Assembly (NCBI GenBank): GCA_964542315.1
Contig: CAZIUA010000003.1
Coordinates: 1 to 64,000, forward strand
DNA from: UBA11524 sp964542315
GTDB taxonomy: Bacteria; Bacillota; Clostridia; Christensenellales; Aristaeellaceae
Length of the DNA stretch: 64,000 nucleotides
Reading direction: 5' to 3'
Below, in pieces: positions 41,569 through 50,440 of this stretch (the stretch's first letter is position 1; each line of letters starts with the position of its first letter). Under the pieces are notes generated by a model. It was not told the DNA's origin, did not search any database, and worked only from the letters and a program-made list of their open reading frames with translations. The position numbers were made by a program, and so were the translations under genes.

Positions 41569-42609
41569 TTGGCACGAATGAAAAAGATCATGGGCTTCTG
41601 GCTGCGGCTGGCGGCCTTCATGCTGCTGCTCCTCCTGACGATGGGCTATACGGTGTATGTCCTCACCCCCAAGCATGATTACGGCATATGCCCGATCACC
41701 AACCTGTATCAGCAGGAGGCGGACACGGTGGATGTCCTCGTGCTGGGGACGAGCTGTGGATATTCGGGCGTGAACACCAATGTGCTCTGGACGGAATACG
41801 GCATTGCGGTGTATAACCTCTGCGGTGCTGAGCAGCCCTACTGGATCAGCTACTATTATCTGGAGGAGGCGCTGAAGACGCAGACGCCCAAGCTGATCCT
41901 GGTGGACGCGAAGGCCTCCATCTATCAGGATGACTATTCCAAGCGCGGCCGGACGATCCTGTCCACCTACGGCATCCGCTCGCTGATCACGCGCATGAAT
42001 GCCATTGCGGCCTGCGTCAGGGCGGAGGATTTCCTCGACTATGCCCTGGCCTTCCCCAAGCTGCACAGCTATTACAGCAATGTGAAGGCGGAGAACTTCG
42101 TCTATCCGCCGACGAACAGGGGACGCGGCGCGCACTGGAAGGGCTATATCGAGATGGACGCGACGCAGCAGCACGAGCGGCCGTCTCTGGTGTGGACGAA
42201 CACCCGGCGCACCATCAATGCGCGCCAGAAGACGTATTTTGAAAAGCTGCTGACCCTCGCGCAGGCGCATGACATCCCCGTGATGCTGGTGGGCTTCCCG
42301 AATCCGGATTACGAGAACGACCACATGTACTTCAACACCCTGTGGAGCATCGCGGAGGAATACGGCATCCGCTGTGTGAATTACAACGATCCCGAAGAGG
42401 ATCTGGATCTGCGCTATGCGTCGGATTTCGCGGACTGGCAGCACCTGAACGTCAAGGGCAGCGTGACCTTCTCGCGCCGCCTGGGCAGCGATCTGCGCGA
42501 TATGTTCGACCTGCCCGACCGCCGGAACGATCCGGCCTATGATACCTGGCAGCAATGCGCGGACGACTGGTATGCCAAGTATCCCCAATACGCCCCGAAG
42601 GAGGAATAA
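41569..42609 (+). CDS. DltD-like extracytoplasmic SGNH-type protein, TTG start
   Basis: This 346-aa protein has one N-terminal membrane anchor (about residues 8-32) and an outside SGNH-like domain. LVLGTSCGYSG places a nucleophile serine at 62, and DWQH gives Asp289 and His292, the D-x-x-H pair of DltD-type enzymes. The TTG at 41569 is chosen because AAGGAGG is 7 bp upstream; the ATG at 41578 would be 16 bp away. It presumably completes transfer to the surface polymer. The family is not a close canonical DltD. Confidence 0.82.
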   Translation: MARMKKIMGFWLRLAAFMLLLLLTMGYTVYVLTPKHDYGICPITNLYQQEADTVDVLVLGTSCGYSGVNTNVLWTEYGIAVYNLCGAEQPYWISYYYLEEALKTQTPKLILVDAKASIYQDDYSKRGRTILSTYGIRSLITRMNAIAACVRAEDFLDYALAFPKLHSYYSNVKAENFVYPPTNRGRGAHWKGYIEMDATQQHERPSLVWTNTRRTINARQKTYFEKLLTLAQAHDIPVMLVGFPNPDYENDHMYFNTLWSIAEEYGIRCVNYNDPEEDLDLRYASDFADWQHLNVKGSVTFSRRLGSDLRDMFDLPDRRNDPAYDTWQQCADDWYAKYPQYAPKEE

Positions 42610-42612
42610 ACA

Positions 42613-44121
42613 ATGGTCGGCAATGTGCTGGAATATCTGGAGCATGCGGCGGTCACATGGCCGGATCGCGTGGCATTCGCGGACGAAAAGGAGCACCTGA
42701 CCTTCGCCCGGCTGGAGGACACAGCGCGCCGGGTCGGCACGGCGGTGTCGGCGCATGCGCAGCAGCGTCAGCCGGTGGCGGTGGTGATGACGGACCGCAG
42801 CGTGCGCTGTGTGGCCGGGCTGCTGGGCGTGACGTATGCCGGCTGCCCCTATGCGCCGCTGGATGCGGCCATGCCGGCGGAGCGGCTGCAGATCATCCTT
42901 GATCAGCTGGAACCGGCGGCCATCCTTTGCGATGCGGACACCCGTCAGGTGGTGGAAAGCGTCCGCACGGCTTGTCCGGTGATCCTGTATGAGAAGGCAG
43001 CGGCATCCGAACGGGACGACGCGCGCCTGGCGGACATCCGCAGCCGGGACAGCGTGTATGACATCCTCTCCATCCTCTTCACCAGCGGCTCCACCGGCGT
43101 CCCCAAGGGCGTGGCGCAGAGCCAGTTCAGCTATGTGATGTACACCGAGGCCACGGTGGACAAGTATACCTTCACCCATGATACGGTCTTTGGCAATCAG
43201 TCCCCGTTCTTCTATGCCAATTCCATCATCGATATCTTTCCGCCGCTTATGCTGGGCGCGAGGGTGTATATCCTGCCTGCACGCTGCCTGTCCTTCCCGC
43301 GCATGCTGGTGGAACAGCTCCGCGAGCAGCATATCACCGAGCTGACCATGACGCCCTCGAGCTATGTCAAGGCGGCGCAGGCCGGTGTGCTGGCGGAGAA
43401 CAGCCTGCCCGAACTGGAATACATCATCCTTTCCGGTGAGGCGGCGCACTGGCAGACCCTCCAGTGCTGGATGAAGGCCGCTCCGAATGCAGGCGTGTGG
43501 AATTTCTACGGCTCGACGGAGGTGTTCTCCGTGGCGGTGTGGCGCATCGACCGTGAATTCGCCGAGGATGAGGTCATCCCCGTGGGCGTTCCCTTTGCCC
43601 CGGTGGAGGTACTGATCCTGGATGAGGACGGTCAGCCCGTTCTGCGCGGCGAGCGGGGGGAGATGTTCATCAGCAATCCCTGGCTGTGCTCCGGCTATTA
43701 CCGGGACGAAACGCGCACGCAGGCGGCCTTTACGGTGGATCCGCTGGGACGCGGCTATCACACCCGGTATTACCGCACGGGCGATATCGGCTGCATCGGT
43801 CAGGATGGCGTGCTGACTGTGCTGGGCCGCAAGGACAGCCAGATCAAGCGCGCGGGCTACCGCATGGAGATCGGCGAGGTGGAGGCTGCACTGCACAGCA
43901 TCCCCGGCTGGGAGAACGGCTGCGTGCTGTATGACCGGGAGAGCGGCAAGCTCTGCTGCTTCTGGGAAGGTGCGCTGGGGCAGAAGGAAATCCAGGCGGC
44001 GCTGAAGAAGCAGCTGCCCCGTTACGCCCTGCCGGATACCTACATCCATGTGGATGAAATGCCCTACACGGCGAATATGAAGATTGATCGCGTCCGGCTC
44101 AGGAAGATGATGCAGGCTTGA
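42613..44121 (+). CDS. Second AMP-forming adenylation enzyme, lacking the amino-anchoring Asp
   Basis: This 502-aa paralogue of the enzyme at 38492 has the same core motifs (TSGSTGVPKG at 157-166, YRTGDIG, GRKDSQIKRAGYRMEIGE, and a C-terminal Lys in ANMKIDR). At the A4 site it reads FFYANSIIDIF, placing Ala202 where the first enzyme has Asp200. It may therefore activate a substrate without an alpha-amino group, or another class of acid, or have changed specificity. It shares the only carrier protein of the operon. GAAGGAGG at the end of the DltD-like gene drives it. Confidence 0.9.
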   Translation: MVGNVLEYLEHAAVTWPDRVAFADEKEHLTFARLEDTARRVGTAVSAHAQQRQPVAVVMTDRSVRCVAGLLGVTYAGCPYAPLDAAMPAERLQIILDQLEPAAILCDADTRQVVESVRTACPVILYEKAAASERDDARLADIRSRDSVYDILSILFTSGSTGVPKGVAQSQFSYVMYTEATVDKYTFTHDTVFGNQSPFFYANSIIDIFPPLMLGARVYILPARCLSFPRMLVEQLREQHITELTMTPSSYVKAAQAGVLAENSLPELEYIILSGEAAHWQTLQCWMKAAPNAGVWNFYGSTEVFSVAVWRIDREFAEDEVIPVGVPFAPVEVLILDEDGQPVLRGERGEMFISNPWLCSGYYRDETRTQAAFTVDPLGRGYHTRYYRTGDIGCIGQDGVLTVLGRKDSQIKRAGYRMEIGEVEAALHSIPGWENGCVLYDRESGKLCCFWEGALGQKEIQAALKKQLPRYALPDTYIHVDEMPYTANMKIDRVRLRKMMQA

Positions 44122-44127
44122 TCGCAT

Positions 44128-44159
44128 GCGGCGGAGGAGAGATGCTTCCGCCGCTTTTT
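44128..44159 (+). terminator. Terminator of the Dlt-like operon
   Basis: GCGGCGGA pairs with TCCGCCGC around a purine-rich loop, followed by TTTTT. Confidence 0.88.
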
Positions 44160-44176
44160 ATGTTGCGCATTCCTGT

Positions 44177-44205
44177 TTGATAATGCGCGCGGAGTATGGT
44201 ATAAT
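44177..44205 (+). promoter_or_regulatory. Predicted promoter of the GH43-GH35 operon
   Basis: TTGATA (44177-44182), a 17-bp spacer and TATAAT (44200-44205). Confidence 0.83.
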
Positions 44206-44253
44206 GGGCGTATCATCCGCCGGCGGATCGTGCCGGAGAGAAAATGGAGTTGA

Positions 44254-45159
44254 ATGAAAATGGCAGCATATCTTTTTGTGCATTTCACGGGAGAAAAACC
44301 CGGCGGCGAACAGGTGTATTTCGCCGTCAGCCGCGATGGCCTGCACTGGCAGGATCTCCATGGCGAACAGCCCGTCCTGCGCTCGGATCTGGGTGACAAG
44401 GGCGTCCGCGATCCCTATATCGTGCGGCATCCCGTGACGGGCATGTATCACCTGATCGCGACGGACCTGTGCATGCACGCCCGTCAGCATGACTGGAACG
44501 GCGCTGTGCATGCCGGCAGCCGCGACGTGATCATCTGGGATTCGCCCGACCTGGTGAACTGGTCTGCGCCGCGTGCGGTGACGGTCGCGCCGGAGGGGGC
44601 CGGATGCGCCTGGGCGCCCGAGGCGGTCTGGGATGCCGACAAGCAGGCCTTCCTGCTGTTCTTCGCCTCCTATACCGAGGAGGCGGATGGCGGACGGCAT
44701 CGCATCTATGCGGCCTATACCGCGGATTTCGTCACCTTCGAGCTGACCTTCAAGTACATCGAGCGCGCGTGCAGCGTCATCGATACCACCATCGTGTGGG
44801 AAAACGGCATGTACTACCGCTTCTCCAAGAATGAGGTGAGCAAGCACATCCAGGTGGATCAGGGCGCACAGCTGACGGGCGACTTCACGCTGGTGGACTG
44901 CCCCGTGCTGGATGCCATGCCCGGCCTGGAAGGCCCGGAGTGCTATCAGCTGCCCGATGGCCGCTGGTGCCTGATCTGCGACCAGTATGCGGCCGGCAAG
45001 GGCTATCTGCCCATCCTCATCGATGACCTGACCCGCATGGATCCCAAGCCCATGCAGCCCGGCGAATACGACCTGGGGCATGCGCTCAAGCGCCATGGCG
45101 GCGTGCTGCAGATCGATGACGAGGCGTATGAGCGCCTGGTGCGGCATTACGGCCTGTGA
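44254..45159 (+). CDS. Glycoside hydrolase family 43-like protein
   Basis: This 301-aa five-bladed beta-propeller-type protein has no signal peptide. VRDPYIVRHPVTGMYHLIAT matches the first conserved GH43 block with a catalytic Asp. AWAPEAVWD is the usual second block, and GPECYQLPDGRWCLICDQ carries the likely acid Glu. Such proteins cleave arabinosyl or xylosyl units. The ATG at 44260 is an equally possible start. It is in one unit with the GH35 gene 15 bp downstream, suggesting shared work on side-chain-bearing oligosaccharides. Confidence 0.85.
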   Translation: MKMAAYLFVHFTGEKPGGEQVYFAVSRDGLHWQDLHGEQPVLRSDLGDKGVRDPYIVRHPVTGMYHLIATDLCMHARQHDWNGAVHAGSRDVIIWDSPDLVNWSAPRAVTVAPEGAGCAWAPEAVWDADKQAFLLFFASYTEEADGGRHRIYAAYTADFVTFELTFKYIERACSVIDTTIVWENGMYYRFSKNEVSKHIQVDQGAQLTGDFTLVDCPVLDAMPGLEGPECYQLPDGRWCLICDQYAAGKGYLPILIDDLTRMDPKPMQPGEYDLGHALKRHGGVLQIDDEAYERLVRHYGL

Positions 45160-45174
45160 CGGAGGACAAAACGG

Positions 45175-47349
45175 ATGTACACGCTGGATCTGCGCCGGAT
45201 GGCGCCGAAAATGATCGAACCGCTGGGGGAGAAGTTCTCCGGATGCGCGCCGGATGGCCGGGAGATCGGCTTCACCAATTATTACATGACCCGCAAGGAC
45301 TGCGGCGCATCCGGTATGAGCCCCTTCTACGGCATCAGCGGCGAAATGCATTATTGCCGCGTGTCCCCCGACCAGTGGGAGGACGCGGTCATCAAGATGA
45401 AATGCGGCGGCATCAACATCATCAGCACCTATGCGTTTTGGATCGTCCACGAGGAGGAGGAAGGCGTCTTCCGCTTCGATGGCTGCCGCGATGTGCGGCG
45501 CTTCCTGAGCATCTGCCAGAAGCACGGGATGATGGTCATTATGCGGATGGGGCCGTTCTGCCACGGCGAATTCCGCAATGGCGGCCTGCCGGACTGGCTG
45601 TATGGCAAGCCCTATGACGTGCGCGACACCGATCCGGGATTCCTGGAGGCGGTGCGGCGGTATTTCCGCGCCATGCACGCGCAGATGGACGGATACTACT
45701 ACGCGCAGGGCGGATGCATCATCGCCGCGCAGATCGAGAATGAATACCGGCATTCCTCCGCACCGTGGGAGATCACCACGGGCATTTCGTCCGAATGGGT
45801 CAATGGCGGGCATTCCGGGGAGGAATATCTGCTGGCCCTCAAGCGGATCATGCAGGAGGAGGGCATCGTCACGCCGTTCTATACCGTCACGGCCTGGGGC
45901 GGTGCGGTCACGCCGGTGGAGGAGGCACTGCCCTTGTGGGGCGGGTATTCCTACTGGCCGTGGATCTTCTACAACAAAACGGGGCCGCATCCCGCGACGG
46001 ATTCCTACATCTACCGCGACTATCATAACAATGCCGTCGCCTGGCCGGGCGAAACGCTGACCTATCCGCCGGAATCGCGTCCCTTTGCCTGCTGCGAGAT
46101 GATGGGCGGCATGATGTGCTCCTACAACTACCGCTTCCAGCTGGATATGCGTGCGGTGGATGCCATGGCCAACATCAAGCTCGGCAGCGGCTGCAATCTC
46201 CTGGGGTATTACATGTACAAGGGCGGCACGCATCCCACCGGCCGGCGGACACCCTTCCTCAACGAGGGGCAGGTCAGCAAGCGCAGCTATGATTATCAGG
46301 CGGCACTGGGGGAATTCGGCCAGGTGCGGGAGAGCTACGGCAGGCTGAAGGCGCTGCATGCCTTCTGCCAGACCTTCTCCGGCCTGCTGGAGGAAACGAA
46401 GACCGTCCTGCCGGAGCACCTCGCGGCCCTTCAGCCTGAGGATCTGACGCCCCTGCGCTTTGCCGTGCGCGTCAAGGGGGACAGCGGCTTCCTGTTCGTG
46501 AACAATTTCCAGGATCACATCGATATGCACGACCGTCACGGCGATGAAGTATGCCTGCAGCTGCCCGGCGGGGATGTGACGTTCCGCTTTGACATCGCGG
46601 CGAGGGAAAACGCCGTGCTGCCCTTTGGGGTGATGCTGGGGGATGTGCGGCTGGATCTGGCTACCGCCCAGCCGATCACACATATCGGCAGCACCTGGTT
46701 CTTCATGGCGCCGGATGGCATGCAGCCTGTGTATGTGATCGGCGGACGCGAATACGCCGTCCAGCCCGGTGAGACGCTGACGGTGGATGACCTGTGCATC
46801 GTCACGCTGACGCGTGCGCAGAGCTGCGGCTTCAGCGTGTATGGGGGAGAGGCGTACCTGTGCGAGCAGCCGCTCCTGTGGGACGGCCAGAACCTGACGG
46901 TGGAAACCGAAACCGGCACGGCTGTCGTGCGGCACTGGGAAAAAGGCGCGTGGCATGCGCGCGTGCTGGGACAGGCGCATCCGCAGCAGGACGCGGCCTT
47001 CCGCCAGACCGGCGTCGGACGCTATGTGGTGGATGTGCCGCAGGAGGCGCTGACCGGGCATAAGCAGGTGCTGCTGCGCGTCACCTATCGCGGCGATATC
47101 GGGCATGCGTTCATCAACGGGCAGATGATCAGCGACAATTTCAGCAATGGCGCGGTATGGGATGTCCGCCTGGACTGTTACCGCGAGGAACTCCAGCGCG
47201 ATCCGCTGACGATCTACATCACCCCCATCAAGGAGCACGTCACGGTGGATGTATCCTCCGCGATGGCCGGGCGGATGGAGAAGGCCGATGGCCTCAAGGC
47301 GGAATTGATCCGCGCAGAGATCGTGCAGGTGGACGAGCTGGAAGGGTGA
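45175..47349 (+). CDS. Beta-galactosidase-type hydrolase, glycoside hydrolase family 35
   Basis: This 724-aa cytoplasmic enzyme has the GH35 start block SGEMHYCRVSPDQWEDAVIK and GPFCHGEFRNGGLPDWL. QIENEY carries the acid/base Glu190; the nucleophile is probably Glu308 in FACCEMMGGM. The barrel occupies about residues 40-370, and beta domains fill the rest. GGAGGA precedes the ATG. The family acts on terminal beta-galactose. The nucleophile assignment is tentative because the local motif differs from the usual EFWTGWF. Confidence 0.9.
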   Translation: MYTLDLRRMAPKMIEPLGEKFSGCAPDGREIGFTNYYMTRKDCGASGMSPFYGISGEMHYCRVSPDQWEDAVIKMKCGGINIISTYAFWIVHEEEEGVFRFDGCRDVRRFLSICQKHGMMVIMRMGPFCHGEFRNGGLPDWLYGKPYDVRDTDPGFLEAVRRYFRAMHAQMDGYYYAQGGCIIAAQIENEYRHSSAPWEITTGISSEWVNGGHSGEEYLLALKRIMQEEGIVTPFYTVTAWGGAVTPVEEALPLWGGYSYWPWIFYNKTGPHPATDSYIYRDYHNNAVAWPGETLTYPPESRPFACCEMMGGMMCSYNYRFQLDMRAVDAMANIKLGSGCNLLGYYMYKGGTHPTGRRTPFLNEGQVSKRSYDYQAALGEFGQVRESYGRLKALHAFCQTFSGLLEETKTVLPEHLAALQPEDLTPLRFAVRVKGDSGFLFVNNFQDHIDMHDRHGDEVCLQLPGGDVTFRFDIAARENAVLPFGVMLGDVRLDLATAQPITHIGSTWFFMAPDGMQPVYVIGGREYAVQPGETLTVDDLCIVTLTRAQSCGFSVYGGEAYLCEQPLLWDGQNLTVETETGTAVVRHWEKGAWHARVLGQAHPQQDAAFRQTGVGRYVVDVPQEALTGHKQVLLRVTYRGDIGHAFINGQMISDNFSNGAVWDVRLDCYREELQRDPLTIYITPIKEHVTVDVSSAMAGRMEKADGLKAELIRAEIVQVDELEG

Positions 47350-47385
47350 AGCGGCTCTCCGCCGTTCCACCAAAATAAACGAAAT

Positions 47386-47427
47386 CTCCCTCCGGAATCA
47401 TCATGGTTCCGGAGGGAGGCATTTTTT
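47386..47427. terminator. Convergent terminator between GH35 and the ABC ATPase
   Basis: Perfect 12-bp stem CTCCCTCCGGAA/TTCCGGAGGGAG with TTTTTT on the plus side and ATTTCGTTTATTTT on the minus side. Confidence 0.92.
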
Positions 47428-48529
47428 ACAGGCTGCCGACGGACAGCAGATCGCCCGAGGCGGTGCTGTACAGGAGCATATCCGTGCCGTGGAAGGCCAG
47501 GGACACCTCTGTGTCGATGGGGAAGTCCACACTGCCGAAGATCACGCTGGTGACGATCTCGCCGCCCAGGCGCAGCTTGACGGTGGTCTCCATGCCGGAG
47601 GGCAGGGTCGAGTAGACCGAGGCCTTCACGTCGCTGCCGGGGGCGATGGAGATGAACTCCGGGCGCACGCCCAGGGTGACTTCCGCCGGGATGTCGCCCA
47701 GGGGCTTGTTGCTGGTGAAGGTGCGGGTCAGCCCGCAGAACTGCACCTCGCAGGCGTTTTCGCCGGTCTTGCGCGCCGTGCCCTTGAGGAAGTTCATCGT
47801 GGGGCTGCCCATGAAGTCCGCCACGAAGAGGTTCGCGGGGCGCAGATACATCTCCAACGGCGCAGCGTACTGCTGCAGCAGGCCCTTTTCCATCAGGCAG
47901 ACCTTGGTGGAGAGGGTCATGGCTTCCAGCTGGTCATGGGTGACGTAGACGAAGGTGGAATCCGTGTCCACATGGAGGCGCTTGAGCTCGGTGCGCATCT
48001 CGGTGCGCAGCTTGGCATCCAGGTTGGACAGCGGCTCGTCCATGAAGAGCACCTTGGGGTTGGGCGCCAGGGTGCGGGCGATGGCCACACGCTGCTGCTG
48101 ACCGCCGGAAAGCTCGCTGGGATAGCGCTTTTCGAATTCCTCGATCTTCAGCATCTTCAGCAGCTCATTGACGCGCTCGCGGATGCGCTTTTTGTCCCAC
48201 TTCAGGTTCTCCAGGCCAAAGGCGATGTTCTGGTAGACCGTCATGTGCGGCCACAGGGCGTAATTCTGGAAGAGGAAGCCCACATCGCGCTTGTTTGGGG
48301 GGACGTTGATGCCCTTTTCGGCGGAGAAGACGGTGACGCCGTCGATGAGGATTTCGCCCTCGGTGGGGGTCTCCAGGCCGGCGATCATACGCAGCGTGGT
48401 GGTCTTGCCGCAGCCGGACGGGCCCAGCAGGGTGATGAAGGAGCGCGTGGGGATCGTCAGGTTCAGGTTGTCCACCGCGACGAACTTGCCAAAGCGCTTC
48501 GTGACATTTTTCAGGATGATCTCAGGCAT
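47426..48529 (-). CDS. ABC transporter ATP-binding protein, FbpC/PotA type
   Basis: This 367-aa ATPase energises the importer encoded upstream on the same strand. Walker A is GPSGCGKT (36-43), the signature is LSGGQQQR (140-147), and Walker B is VLFMDEP (160-166). The switch His is in YVTHDQLEAM. The C-terminal 120 residues form a TOBE-type domain with GVRPEFISIAPG. It starts 3 bp after the permease gene. Confidence 0.95.
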   Translation of the reverse strand: MPEIILKNVTKRFGKFVAVDNLNLTIPTRSFITLLGPSGCGKTTTLRMIAGLETPTEGEILIDGVTVFSAEKGINVPPNKRDVGFLFQNYALWPHMTVYQNIAFGLENLKWDKKRIRERVNELLKMLKIEEFEKRYPSELSGGQQQRVAIARTLAPNPKVLFMDEPLSNLDAKLRTEMRTELKRLHVDTDSTFVYVTHDQLEAMTLSTKVCLMEKGLLQQYAAPLEMYLRPANLFVADFMGSPTMNFLKGTARKTGENACEVQFCGLTRTFTSNKPLGDIPAEVTLGVRPEFISIAPGSDVKASVYSTLPSGMETTVKLRLGGEIVTSVIFGSVDFPIDTEVSLAFHGTDMLLYSTASGDLLSVGSL

Positions 48530-48532
48530 GGC

Positions 48533-50341
48533 TTAACCTCCTACGCCTTTGTCGATGGATGCGCCGGTGAGCTTGTTCACGGCGAAATTGACCAGCAGCA
48601 CGACCACGATGATCAGCAGGTTGATCGCGTTGCCGAACTGGGCCCAGCCCTTCTCGGAATACTGCATGAGCATGGTGGTCAGCAGCGTATTGCTGGTGGG
48701 GACCAGCAGCACGAACAGGGACAGCTCGCGCATGCAGGACACCATCGGCAGCAGATAGCCGGAGAGGAAGCTGCTCTTCTGGATGGGGAAGATGATGCGG
48801 AGCATCCGCTTGTACCACGGCACGCCGACGATGACGGCGGCCTCCTCGATCTCGCCGGACAGCTGGAGCATGGCGTTCACGCCCGAGCGGGATGCAAAGG
48901 GCAGATATTTCACCGAGCCGACCAGCGCCAGCACCATGAAGCCCTGCAGGCCCGGCACGCGGGTGCTCATGGCCAGGTAGATCGCGCCGAAAGCCAGCGA
49001 CGGCATCAGGTACGGGAAGAAGGACAGGTTGCTGACCAGGGTGGCCAGCTTGCTGTTGCGGCGCTTGACGATGCCATAGCCCACCAGCACGCCGCAGGTG
49101 CCTGCCACCAGCGCGCAGGTGATGGCCAGCAGCAGGCTGAAGCCCAGCGCCTTGAGCACCTTGGTGCTCAGCAGGATGCCGGTGGAGTCGCCCTGGTCCA
49201 GGTAATCCAGATTAGTGCCGATCCAGAAATCCAGCGTCATGTTGGACAGGGAGTAATCACCCGCCTTGATGATGATGGATTCCAGCGCGAAGGTGATCAG
49301 CGGCACGACGGCCACCAGGATCATCACGATGGTGAGGATGATGGCGATGGGCCGGTTGAAGTGGCGCAGATTCACCAGGGAGATCTGGGAGGACTTGCCC
49401 GTGACGGTGGTGTAGCTCTTGCGGCTGCCGGTGATCTTCTGGTTGATGGCCAGGATCGTCACGCCGAAGACGATCATCACCGCCGCGATGATGTAGCCCT
49501 GACCGGGATAGTTGTTGATCAGCGACATCATCTTGGTGGAGAGGACGTAATACCGGACCGGACTGCCCAGGAACACCGGCACGGAGTAGGCGCTCATGGA
49601 GCTGGCGAAAACCAGCAGGAGCGTGGAGAGCAGGGCCGGCTTGACGATGGGCAGCGTGATGCGCAGCATCGTGCGCCAGCGCGGCGTCTTGAGGATGGTG
49701 GCGGCTTCCTCCAGGTTGGCATCCATATTGCGCAGGATGCCGCCGATGAGGATGTAGGCAAAGGAGGCATAGTGCAGGCCGAGCACCAGCGCGATGGGGA
49801 AGAAGCCATACACGAACCACTCGGGCATGTACACCCCGAACACCGCTGCCATGATGCCGTTAGAGGTGCCGGCGCCCACGTTGACATTCTTGAAGAAGGT
49901 CTGCCAGAAGGTCGCCAGCGTCCACGCGGGCATGATGTAGGGGAAGACGAAGACGGTCGAGATGAATTTCTTGTACTTCAGGTTGGTGCGCGTGATGAGC
50001 CAGGCCACCGTGCCGCCAAAGAGGATGGCGATGAAGGACGCCGTCAGTGCCACGGCGAGCGTGTTGAGCAGCGGCTCGTAGAAGGTGAGCTGACTATACT
50101 GATATTTGGCGGTGGCGAAGATCTGTTTGAAGCTGTACAGGGAGAAGGAGCCCACAGGGAGCTTGGTCGCGCGGACTTCCTTGCCCGCATGCACCGTGAC
50201 GGTCTCCAGGAAGAGGAGGATCAGCGGATACAGCGTCAGCACACAGAGCACCACACAGAATGTGACCAGGATGATATTGGCCGGTTTGCTGAAGAAGGCA
50301 CGCACACGCGCGCGCTGCTTAGCAGAGAACGGATTGCTCAT
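48533..50341 (-). CDS. ABC transporter permease, fused double-domain FbpB type
   Basis: This 602-aa membrane protein has about twelve transmembrane segments in two halves. Each half carries an EAA loop: LEEAATILKTPRWRTMLRIT in the first and IEEAAVIVGVPWYKRMLRII in the second. This fused architecture is typical of Fe3+ and related small-ion importers. It sits between the binding-protein and ATPase genes and follows a hairpin at 50384-50416. Confidence 0.94.
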   Translation of the reverse strand: MSNPFSAKQRARVRAFFSKPANIILVTFCVVLCVLTLYPLILLFLETVTVHAGKEVRATKLPVGSFSLYSFKQIFATAKYQYSQLTFYEPLLNTLAVALTASFIAILFGGTVAWLITRTNLKYKKFISTVFVFPYIMPAWTLATFWQTFFKNVNVGAGTSNGIMAAVFGVYMPEWFVYGFFPIALVLGLHYASFAYILIGGILRNMDANLEEAATILKTPRWRTMLRITLPIVKPALLSTLLLVFASSMSAYSVPVFLGSPVRYYVLSTKMMSLINNYPGQGYIIAAVMIVFGVTILAINQKITGSRKSYTTVTGKSSQISLVNLRHFNRPIAIILTIVMILVAVVPLITFALESIIIKAGDYSLSNMTLDFWIGTNLDYLDQGDSTGILLSTKVLKALGFSLLLAITCALVAGTCGVLVGYGIVKRRNSKLATLVSNLSFFPYLMPSLAFGAIYLAMSTRVPGLQGFMVLALVGSVKYLPFASRSGVNAMLQLSGEIEEAAVIVGVPWYKRMLRIIFPIQKSSFLSGYLLPMVSCMRELSLFVLLVPTSNTLLTTMLMQYSEKGWAQFGNAINLLIIVVVLLVNFAVNKLTGASIDKGVGG

Positions 50342-50383
50342 AGGTTCACCTCAGCTTTTGCAGGATCGGGGGGATCATGGCTG

Positions 50384-50416
50384 AAAAAGGGCTGTAAAGC
50401 TGCCGCTTTACAGCCC
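50384..50416 (-). terminator. Intra-operon terminator/attenuator after the binding-protein gene
   Basis: Perfect 12-bp stem GGGCTGTAAAGC/GCTTTACAGCCC with a 4-nt loop and a TTTTT tail on the minus strand, between the binding-protein and permease genes. It would lower permease relative to binding-protein expression. Confidence 0.88.
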
Positions 50417-50440
50417 GGGAGCACATGAACGGGGAGAAAC

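Noticed and set aside
44158..47373. 1071-aa minus-strand open frame
   Set aside because: It spans two plus-strand glycosidase genes and their promoter and terminator, which cannot be reconciled with a real gene.
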